A stretch of DNA of 64,000 nucleotides. Origin: Luzula sylvatica. Its lineage: Eukaryota; Streptophyta; Magnoliopsida; Poales; Juncaceae. The stretch covers positions 18,008,591 through 18,072,590 of the forward strand of contig OX326957.1 in the NCBI GenBank assembly GCA_946800325.1. Direction: 5' to 3'. How positions within the stretch are numbered: the first letter of the stretch is position 1; each line of letters begins with the position of its first letter. The translations under genes were made by a program, and so were the position numbers. The notes beneath the pieces were generated by a model, which did not search any database, was not told the DNA's origin, and saw nothing but the letters and a program-made list of their open reading frames with translations. Below are positions 55,978 through 64,000 of the stretch, one piece after another.

Positions 55978-58900
55978 ATGTCTTCTAGTAACACCAACAC
56001 CATGTCGATTAGATCGACTTTAGAAAAGGATAAGCTAGTGGGTCGGAACTACTTTGACTGGCACCGAAACCTGAGAATAGTTCTTAGGCAAGAGGGCAAA
56101 AGTCACGTATTGGATACGGAACTAGTAGAACCGGGCCCCGATGCTACGGCCGAAGAAATGGCCGCGTTTGAGAAACTTAAGAAGGACTCAAATGATGTTA
56201 CGTGCCTCATGTTGGCATGTATGGACGCTAGTCTTCAAAAGCAGTTTGAGGACTCGGATGCGCACATCATAGACGTTGTGCTCAAGGAAATGTTCCAAAA
56301 GCAGGAGCGTATTGAACGGTTCAGTACGCTCAAGGAGTTAGTAAACTGCAAGATGCCTTCGGGGTCTTCAGTGAGTACTCACGTTTTGAAGGTGCAAGCT
56401 CTCATAGACCGTCTTGAGAAGCTAGGAGAGAAATTGTCGAAGATTATGCAACAAGATTTGATCTTGTGTGCACTTCCTCCAATGTTTTCTCCGTTCGTGA
56501 CTAACTATCACATGCATTCGATGGATAAGACGATCCCTGAGCTTCACGGAATGCTCAAGAATTTTGAATCGGAGACGTTAAAGTCGTCCGGAGAGAACAG
56601 GGCAAGAGTTGCCGGAAATGTTCTCACAATTCAGAATAAGGATCGTAAGAGATCAAAGTCCAAGGGCGGTTCGGCTAAGAAACGTTCGAAGCCGAATAAA
56701 AGGGGAAAGGAGAAATCCAAGGATGAGACGTGCTTTCATTGTCACAAGGCTGGACATTGGAAGCGCGATTGCAAGTCTTACCTCGAGGAGGTGAAGAAGG
56801 GCAAGTCGGTTTCAGCGACCGGCCTCTCAGGTATTAACGTTATTGAAGTTAATATTTCAACTATGACTAATTGGGTATTGGATACCGGTTGTGGGACTCA
56901 TATTTGTCGAAATATGCAGGTTCTTCAAAATAGTCGAAGGTTGGAAAAGGGCGAAGTCGATCTACGCGTCGGGAATGGAGCAAGAGTTGCTGCGTTTGCC
57001 GTAGGAGTAGTTAATTTGACTTTGCCTAGTGGACTTATTTTAGTACTAAATAATTGTTATTATGTACCAACGTTATGTAAGAACATAATAAGTGTGTCGA
57101 AACTGGCCAATGATGGCTATGAATTCGTTATTAGGAATAATGAGTTTTCGATATGTAAGGAGTCTATTATCTATGGAAATGTTCTGTTAGAAAATGGTCT
57201 TTATGTGTTGGATTTCGATCACGGAAATAATAAGTCCATATATAACGTTAATGCAAAAAGGATTAAACCTAAAGTTGATAATCGGACTTTCTTTTGGCAT
57301 TGTCGTCTCGGTCATGTGAATGAGAAACGCATTGCTAGACTCCATAAAGATGGAATGCTAGACTCATTTGAATTGGATTCATTTGGGAATTGCGAATCTT
57401 GTTTGCTTGGCAAGATGACTAAGGCGCCGTTCTCCAAGGTCGGAGAGCGGTCCAACGATCTATTGGAACTCATACATTCCGATGTGTGTGGACCGATGAG
57501 CATCGAGGCAAGAGGAGGCTATCGATACTTTGTTACGTTTACGGACGATCATAGTAGATATGGATATATCTATTTGATGCGTACTAAAGCGGAGACATTT
57601 GAAAAGTTCAAAGAGTTTCAAAACGAAGTTGAAAATCAGCTTGGCAAGAAAATTAAAGCCATTCGATCGGATCGAGGTGGCGAATATTTGAGTTATGAGT
57701 TTGAAGATCATTTAAAAGATTGTGGAATAGTTCCACAATGGACTCCGGCAGGAACACCACAATGGAATGGCGTGTCCGAGAGGAGGAATCGGACCTTGTT
57801 GGACATGGTTCGATCTATGATGAGTCAAACTTCCCTTCCAAAATCGTTTTGGGGTTATGCCCTAGAGACAGCGGCTTTCTTATTGAACCGCATACCTTCT
57901 AAATCGGTACAAAAGATGCCATATGAGATGTGGTTTGGAAAAGCTCCAAAGTTGTCTTTTGTTAAGATTTGGGGTTGTGAAGCATATGTTCGAAAATTGA
58001 TTTCGGATAAGCTCGAACCCAAATCTGAAAAATGTTTATTTGTCGGGTATCCTAAGGAAACAAAAGGATATTATTTCTATCTTCCAATCGAAAATAAAGT
58101 TTTCGTAGCTCGAAGAGGAATCTTCCTTGAGGAGGATTTTATCTCTAGGCGAGTGAATGGGACTGAAATAGATCTTGAAGAAATTCGAAACCCACAAACG
58201 AATGTTGAACCGATGAACGTTGATCCGATTCCCTCAAATGTTGAGGATCCGGAGTCAAGTGCACAAGGCGCAGTTCGTAGATCGGGTAGGATTCGTCAAG
58301 AGCCTATACGATATGGTTTTATCGTGGCAAATGACGATGAAGTCGAATTCATAGATGATGAACCGACATCTTATCGCGAGGCTATGAAAAGCGAGGATTC
58401 CGATAAGTGGCAATCTGCCATGAAATCCGAGATTCAATCCATGTACGATAATCAAGTTTGGAACTTGATTGATCCACCTCCCGGGGTTAAACCAGTGGGA
58501 TGTAAGTGGGTTTTCAAGAAGAAAACCGACATGGATGGGAATGTGAACACTTATAAAGCACGGCTTGTGGCGAAAGGTTTCAAACAAATTCATGGTGTCG
58601 ACTATGAAGAAACGTTTTCACCAGTAGCTATGCTTAAATCCATACGGATCTTACTTGCTATCTCTGCGTATTATGACTACGAGATTTGGCAAATGGATGT
58701 CAAAACCGCATTCCTTAACGGGAACTTAGAAGAGGATGTGTACATGACACAGCCCGAGGGTTTTGTCAATTCGAAGAGTCCGAATAAAGTGTGCAAGTTG
58801 CAACGATCCATTTATGGATTGAAGCAAGCTTCTCGGAGTTGGAACATACGTTTCGATGAAGTTATACGAGAATATAATTTCGTGAAAAACGTAGAAGAAC

Positions 58901-59949
58901 CTTGTGTATACAAGAAGGTTAGTGGGAGCCGCGTAGTATTTCTTGTACTATATGTAGACGACATCTTGATCATAGGAAACGACATTCTGATGCTTACGGA
59001 TGTTAAGAAGTATTTAAATACTCGTTTCTCTATGAAAGATTTGGGCGAGGCCGCCTATATATTAGGCGTGAGGATTTATAGAGATAGATCCAAGAAGTTA
59101 CTCAGCTTGAGTCAAAGCACGTACATCGACAAAGTGTTGAAACGGTTTTCAATGCAAAATTCGAAGAAAGGACTTCTTCCAATGTCGAGTGGCATATCGT
59201 ATTCTAAAGCTCAATGTCCGACATCGAGCGAAGATAAGAATGCGATGAGTATTGTTCCATACGCTTCGGCGGTTGGATCAATTATGTATGCCATGATTTG
59301 TACGCGCCCCGATGTGTCGTATGCATTGAGCGTCGTTTCGCGTTACCAATCTAATCCAGGGGATATGCATTGGATCGCGGTTAAGAACATCCTTAAGTAC
59401 TTACGAAGAACTAAGGATCAATTTCTAATTTATGGTGGAAAGACATCCGGGTTGGTCATCAATGGATATACCGACGCCAGTTTCCAAACATGTGTCGATG
59501 ACTTTCGATCACAAAGCGGATACGTGTTTTGTCTAAATGGTGGAGCAGTAGTTTGGAAGAGTTCCAAACAACCCACGATAGCAGACTCTACAACTGAATC
59601 GGAGTATATTGCGGCTTCCGAAGCGGCAAAGGAGGCGGTTTGGATCAAGAAGTTTGTGTCGGAGCTTGGTGTAGTCCTGAGCATCTCAGAACCTGTAGTT
59701 GTGTATTGCGACAATACGGGCGCAATAGCACAGTCCAAGGAACCGAGGGCACATCACCGCTCCAAGCACATACTCAGAAAATTTCACTTGATCCGTGAGA
59801 TTTTGCAAAGGAAGGATGTGATCATTGAAAAGATTGATACTGACAGGAATGTTGCGGACCCGTTTACTAAGCCACTCTCGCAAGCTAAGCACGATTATCA
59901 TGCGAAAGCTATAGGTTTGAGATACCTAGAGGAGGAAGAGAGTAGTTAG
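55978..59949 (+). CDS. Gag-Pol polyprotein of copia F, 1323 aa, intact
   Basis: Single polyprotein that makes virus-like particles, copies element RNA into DNA and integrates it. The start ATG follows the leader directly. Domains in order: copia gag (about residues 15-200), Lys-rich stretch, zinc knuckle CFHCHKAGHWKRDC (252-265), aspartic protease DTGCGTH (302), pre-integrase WHCRLGH (about 440), integrase with Asp502, Asp565 and Glu601 (35 residues between the last two), RT with KTAFLNGNL and YVDD (992-995), RNase H with YTDAS, STTESEYIAASEA and YCDNTGA, ending in ADPFTKPL and YLEEEESS. No stop or frameshift. Copia order (integrase before RT) is clear; the clade is not assigned. Confidence 0.96.
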   Translation: MSSSNTNTMSIRSTLEKDKLVGRNYFDWHRNLRIVLRQEGKSHVLDTELVEPGPDATAEEMAAFEKLKKDSNDVTCLMLACMDASLQKQFEDSDAHIIDVVLKEMFQKQERIERFSTLKELVNCKMPSGSSVSTHVLKVQALIDRLEKLGEKLSKIMQQDLILCALPPMFSPFVTNYHMHSMDKTIPELHGMLKNFESETLKSSGENRARVAGNVLTIQNKDRKRSKSKGGSAKKRSKPNKRGKEKSKDETCFHCHKAGHWKRDCKSYLEEVKKGKSVSATGLSGINVIEVNISTMTNWVLDTGCGTHICRNMQVLQNSRRLEKGEVDLRVGNGARVAAFAVGVVNLTLPSGLILVLNNCYYVPTLCKNIISVSKLANDGYEFVIRNNEFSICKESIIYGNVLLENGLYVLDFDHGNNKSIYNVNAKRIKPKVDNRTFFWHCRLGHVNEKRIARLHKDGMLDSFELDSFGNCESCLLGKMTKAPFSKVGERSNDLLELIHSDVCGPMSIEARGGYRYFVTFTDDHSRYGYIYLMRTKAETFEKFKEFQNEVENQLGKKIKAIRSDRGGEYLSYEFEDHLKDCGIVPQWTPAGTPQWNGVSERRNRTLLDMVRSMMSQTSLPKSFWGYALETAAFLLNRIPSKSVQKMPYEMWFGKAPKLSFVKIWGCEAYVRKLISDKLEPKSEKCLFVGYPKETKGYYFYLPIENKVFVARRGIFLEEDFISRRVNGTEIDLEEIRNPQTNVEPMNVDPIPSNVEDPESSAQGAVRRSGRIRQEPIRYGFIVANDDEVEFIDDEPTSYREAMKSEDSDKWQSAMKSEIQSMYDNQVWNLIDPPPGVKPVGCKWVFKKKTDMDGNVNTYKARLVAKGFKQIHGVDYEETFSPVAMLKSIRILLAISAYYDYEIWQMDVKTAFLNGNLEEDVYMTQPEGFVNSKSPNKVCKLQRSIYGLKQASRSWNIRFDEVIREYNFVKNVEEPCVYKKVSGSRVVFLVLYVDDILIIGNDILMLTDVKKYLNTRFSMKDLGEAAYILGVRIYRDRSKKLLSLSQSTYIDKVLKRFSMQNSKKGLLPMSSGISYSKAQCPTSSEDKNAMSIVPYASAVGSIMYAMICTRPDVSYALSVVSRYQSNPGDMHWIAVKNILKYLRRTKDQFLIYGGKTSGLVINGYTDASFQTCVDDFRSQSGYVFCLNGGAVVWKSSKQPTIADSTTESEYIAASEAAKEAVWIKKFVSELGVVLSISEPVVVYCDNTGAIAQSKEPRAHHRSKHILRKFHLIREILQRKDVIIEKIDTDRNVADPFTKPLSQAKHDYHAKAIGLRYLEEEESS

Positions 59950-61101
59950 TTATCTAAAATGATAGTTTCGTAGGACGAGATTAGTCTAATAGATTAGTAA
60001 ACGTTGTATCACCCCAAACTTATCTTATAGTAATGCAATTTCAGAATTTTAAAATTTTTTCATTTTTGCATCTATCTTATATGAAAACTGTGTGCTGGGT
60101 TGTGTAATACGATTATTACATGAACCTTGATTTGAACTTGTGTGGACGTCGACATGGTTGAGGACCATGTGCAGCGAAACCGTCACACTTAAAGTGTCAT
60201 TTCTAAACATCCCTAGTCGCGGATCAGCTTGCTTAAGAGAGAAGCATTTCTATTATTAGATAATAGACTGAACGCGTACACTAGTACGTTTGCCGAGGAG
60301 ATGATTATGTTTTGCTAATCATGGGACAAGGTGCTTGTCGAATCGGGAACGTAGATATATGTTAGGTTACATGTATTGGATATGACCGAAGCCGCGAGAC
60401 CATGACATGGTTTAGTCATTATAGATGGACTTGCGACGGATGGGGTTTTAGATTCTTCATACTTGAGGGGATCATTGATTGCGTTACGTGCGTAACACAA
60501 TGCTTTGATATGATCTTACGCTCACCGTAACAGGGAGTTAAAAGGGTCATCATTGGGTATTGTCCGAAACACGGAATTCAATGTGAGTCTCCAAGATAGG
60601 AATTGTTTATTCCGAAAGGAAGAGATATCTCTTAGGCGCCGCTCGATGAGTCGATTAACGAAATCTGCGGCCGCAGTCAATGATATTAATGGTTAATATC
60701 GATTGAAATTTGTTAACTCAACTCGGAATCGGGGAATAAGTGTAGTTAATCAAATTATAAGGATGACTATTACCATGCCTTTTGAATAACGGATATCGTA
60801 AACAAGAGAACTAGTAACCACTATTCGAGATAGGCAAAATGATCACAATCATTATTCGTTTAACATGGGTAGCTATGATGGAGTGACTAGATCCCGCTCA
60901 TGAGCTTGTAGGCATTGGAAACAACCTACTGCCATCGTTAAGTCGAACCTACATGGTCACACAACGAGTCGTACTAAGTCGGGCTTGATCATAAAATTGG
61001 CACATTGGATGTGCATAGCTTGGTATTTGATATGCGAGCTATATTCTCTAAAATCATGCGTATTGGATATGTATGAGTACCTTTTAGGTAGATCTGAAAT
61101 T
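59950..61101 (+). other. 3' non-coding region of F
   Basis: About 1.15 kb between the pol stop and the polypurine tract, shared with B, D and E. This is long for a copia, where the tract normally follows pol closely. No supported coding sequence; see the rejected antisense frame at 60315-60500. Confidence 0.8.
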
Positions 61102-61112
61102 GAGTGGGAGAC
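61102..61112 (+). other. Polypurine tract of F
   Basis: GAGTGGGAGAC immediately before the 3' LTR; the AGTGGGAGAC core is identical in B, D (minus strand) and E. Confidence 0.88.
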
Positions 61113-62111
61113 TGAAGGAAATACAGTTTCACGATCAACCGTAAAAGTGTACACAAGGATTAACGAATGTAGTCGTACATTCGTAGCCATAACTTTCAGT
61201 AGGAAAATCCGATTTGAATGGTTCAAATTGGGTAAGATAGATAATTAGATTATCTATAACCTTCATGTAGAAATATATTTCATATGAACGAAGTATAAGT
61301 GTCGTTTCTATGAAATACCGAAAGGGTGCAACAGTATGACATACAGTTAGTAAAACAGTCATAACTTTTGCATACGAACTCCAATTGGGCTGGGCCAAAT
61401 TGGGTCGTGGAGATAATAAGATTATCTACAACTTTTGTGTTGGTTGATTTTCTGTCAGAGAAATTTATCAATTTCGTCTGGACAGAATACTGACCAGGTT
61501 CATGCAGTTTTCTGTGTGAGAGGGTGTATATTGGATATACATGCCTTTTGGCTAATCCTGATCCTATTAGATATAAATAGGATTTTCTCTCTCATCTTAA
61601 CTAAGCAATTCATTCAGAATTATCCAGAAAATTGTGAGACAAATTTCTAGAGATTGAAAAGGTGTAAAAGAGAGAAACCGTGAAAAGGTGTTTTACGGTT
61701 TAGAGAATCAATTCGATTAAGCAAGTTCACCGGTGCATCGTCTAGGCAGGTGCATCCGTGACCGAAGTCTTGCGATTCAAGGTGGATACACGTAGAGGAG
61801 CAACAACTGAGGCTCTCACGATTGTGATCGATTCGGACGAGTAGATTGAGTCGGAGACGAAATCAAGCGAATCGGCGAAGTCAACGAGCGGTGAAAGACG
61901 CGTGGTGTGGGACGCGCGTATTGTCACCAACGTGACAGGAGAAAGAAGGCAGCGATCAACCCTTCGTGTGCAATCAATTTTGCACCGGTAAAGATCTAAC
62001 CTTCTATTTGCATCGTACCCTCGAAGTCGTGGCGTGATCTCGGGAATCGGGGAACCGGACCGGGCCTACATATCCGCTGCGCGGGCCCGGGGCCGGGGAT
62101 ATTCCCCAACA
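61113..62111 (+). mobile_element. 3' LTR of F, 999 bp
   Basis: Same length as the 5' LTR and nearly identical; ends CCCCAACA. The TATA box copy lies at 61572-61579. The minus-strand frame of M runs into this LTR, producing an artificial C-terminal tail on M's frame to 62004. Confidence 0.95.
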
Positions 62112-62116
62112 ATTTC
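62112..62116 (+). repeat. Target site duplication ATTTC (right) of F
   Basis: Exact partner of 53245-53249. Confidence 0.95.
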
Positions 62117-64000
62117 CAATGAGTAAGATGTCGTCCACGTACAAGATGAGGAATACGACCGAACTCCCACTGAATTTCTTGTATACACAAGGTTCCTCGA
62201 TATTTTGAATGAAACCATACTTTGCGATGACCTCATCGAATCGTATGTTCCACGCACGAGATGCTTGTTTTAATCCATAAATGGATCTCACAAGCTTGCA
62301 CACTTTATTCGTATTCTTTGGATCGACAAAACCCTCGGGTTGTGTCATATTCACATCCTCGGTAAGGTTCCCGTTAAGGAAAGCAGTTTTGACATCCATC
62401 TGCCATATCTCATAATCGTGATATGCAGCTATCGCTAGAAGAATGCGAATACTTTTAAACATGGCTACTGGAGAAAACGTTTCATCATAGCCTATACCAT
62501 GAATTTGCTTGAAACCTTTCGCCACCAGTCTTGCTTTAAAAGTGTGTACATTATCATCCATGTCGGTTTTCTTCTTGAAAACCCATTTGCACCCAACGGT
62601 CTTAGCACCATTAGGTAGATCAATAAGATTCCAAACCTTATTATCATACATGGACTGGATCTCGGTTTTCATGGCGTCATGCCATTTCGAGGAATCCAGG
62701 CTAGACATAGCACCTTTGTAGGAGGTTGGCTCGTCATCTAGAGTCAACTCATCATCGTCATTACTAATGAGAAATCCATATCTCTCAGGTTCTTGACGAT
62801 TCCTACTAGATCTACGTATAGCTTGTGTACTAGATTCTGGTTCACCATCCAATGGTAACTCAGAACCTTGTTCCAGATCAACTTGTTCACTTTGTGGTTC
62901 TCGAATTTCTTCGAGATCAATTTTACTCCCACTGGCTGGACGATCTAGGAATTCCTTCTCTAAGAAGTGTCCTCGTCGAGCCACGAAAACCTTGTTTTCG
63001 CTAGGCAAGTAAAAGTAGTATCCTTTTGTTTCTTGAGGATACCCCACAAATAAACACTTGTCTGATCTTGGCTCGAGTTTTTCCGTCAATAACCTTTTGA
63101 CGTATGCCTCGCAACCCCAAATCTTTAGATAAGACAATGATGGCACCATGCCATGCCATAATTCATATGGTGTCTTTTCAACAGATTTGGACGGAACTCT
63201 ATTCAGTATATGAGCGGCCGTTTGAAGCGCGAAACCCCAAAATGACTTTGGCAAATCCGTTCGACTCATCATCGAGCGAACCATGTCCAACAAGGTCCGA
63301 TTCCTCCTCTCGGACACTCCATTCCATTGGGGTGTACCGGGTGGGGTCCATTGTGATACTATACCACAATCTCGAAGATAGTCCTCAAACTCATAGCTCA
63401 AGTATTCGCCACCTCGATCCGATCGAATGGCTTTTACTTTCTTGCCCAGTTGAAGTTCTACTTCATGTTGAAACTCTTTGAATTTCTCAAAAGTTTCACT
63501 TTTGTGACGCATTAAGTATAGATATCCATATCTACTATAATCGTCAGTAAAAGTCACGAAGTAGCGATACCCATTTCTAGCCTCGACACTCATCGGTCCA
63601 CATACATCGGAATGTATAAGGGCCAACACATCTTTCGATCTTTCTCCTTTCTTGGAAAAAGTTGTCTTTGTCATCTTACCCATCAAACAAGATTCGCAAT
63701 TTTCTATTGACTCTAAGTCAAAAAAATCTAGCACTCCATCCTTTTGGAGTCTAGCAATGCGTTTCTTGTTTATGTGTCCGAGACGACAATGCCATGAGTA
63801 TGTTTCATTAGTTTGAGTAGTATTTATGTTATAAATGGACTGATTATTGTTGTTATTTTCTAAATCCAAGACATATAGACCATTTTCAACTAGAACATTA
63901 CTAAAGAAAATGTCATTCTTGCGAATAAAACAATCATTAGTACCAATAACTAATTCATATCCATCCGCAACAAGTCTCGAAACAGAAATAATACTCCTAC
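62117..64000 (-). pseudogene. pol: pol of copia M: pre-integrase to RT, interrupted by F
   Basis: Minus-strand coding that enters from beyond 64000. In order: end of the protease/linker region, pre-integrase block (WHCRLGHINKKR, about 63795), integrase (HSDVCGP, IRSDRGGEY, PQWNGVSERRNR), the linker with the KTPYELWHG block, and RT (KTAFLNGNL, QASRAWN, YVDD at 62130-62141). The frame is intact up to the insertion of F, six codons or so past YVDD, and resumes at 53244 downward. Gag and most of the protease lie outside the window. It resembles F's polyprotein closely in sequence and order but has a different LTR. Confidence 0.92.

Larger units (their letters stand above)
53250..62111 (+). mobile_element. 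Complete Ty1/copia element F, 8862 bp
   Basis: Two 999-bp LTRs differing at about six positions by hand count (about 99.4% alike), a perfect ATTTC duplication, primer site, leader, one uninterrupted gag-pol frame, polypurine tract and TG...CA ends. All parts needed for an autonomous copia are present, so it is young and possibly still active. It lies inside the RT codons of copia M in the opposite direction. Confidence 0.96.

Noticed and set aside
60315..60500. Antisense 61-codon frame in F's 3' non-coding region, also present in B at 9529-9714
   Set aside because: DNA of the two copies is about 91% alike but the translations only about 77%; most base changes alter the amino acid, so there is no sign of protein-level selection. 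In E the frame is not kept.
62004..62116. C-terminal tail of M's minus-strand frame
   Set aside because: These codons come from the LTR of F and are an accident of insertion, not part of M's protein.

Overview
This window is repeat-dense nuclear DNA of a flowering plant, most likely a eudicot. The organism class rests on plant-type Ty3/gypsy and Ty1/copia elements primed by initiator Met-tRNA, CACTA, hAT-like and Mutator-like DNA elements, tRNA-derived SINEs, an L1-type LINE end and AT-rich spacers. I see no intact host gene, no rRNA or tRNA gene and no bacterial-type feature. All recognisable coding sequence belongs to transposable elements, and only one copy (55978-59949) is intact.

Layout. 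(1) 1-9172: a Ty3/gypsy element 'A' on +, LTRs roughly 97% alike, broken by two in-frame stops and two frameshifts. A 1781-bp solo LTR (2508-4288) sits between protease and reverse transcriptase. A itself landed in the last codons of copia 'B', whose tail and partial LTR run to about 10764. (2) 10765-34544: an old non-coding mosaic. It holds a tandem segmental duplication (12410-15125 versus 22041-23003 plus 30575-30950). The second copy is split by a Helitron-like insertion (23004-30574), itself filled with a retroposon that contains a CACTA element, two tandem arrays and a 5'-truncated LINE. MITEs, hAT-like elements rich in CGGATAC/GTATCC and SINEs lie around it. (3) 34545-46451: a pile of related copia pieces. 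LTR fragments H and G come first; then minus-strand D, plus-strand C nested in D, and plus-strand E fused head-to-head to D. (4) 46452-50385: gene-free AT-rich DNA with a 986-bp Mutator-like MITE. (5) 50386-64000: minus-strand copia 'M', running off the right edge, cut a few codons after its reverse-transcriptase YVDD motif by the young, intact, plus-strand copia 'F' (53250-62111).

How the parts work together. F carries everything a copia needs: 999-bp LTRs with TATA box, primer site, long leader, a 1323-codon gag-protease-integrase-RT-RNase H frame, polypurine tract and a 5-bp target duplication. C has LTRs about 97% alike but a wrecked interior, so it may have been moved by proteins of F-like relatives.

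The most unusual signals are non-coding. In the leaders of C and F, three hairpins share a GGCC-containing 19-20-nt loop, and their stems differ in sequence yet still pair. In the LTRs and leaders of the copia copies there are short palindromes whose cores have been swapped between subfamilies while remaining palindromic. All identities quoted are hand counts.
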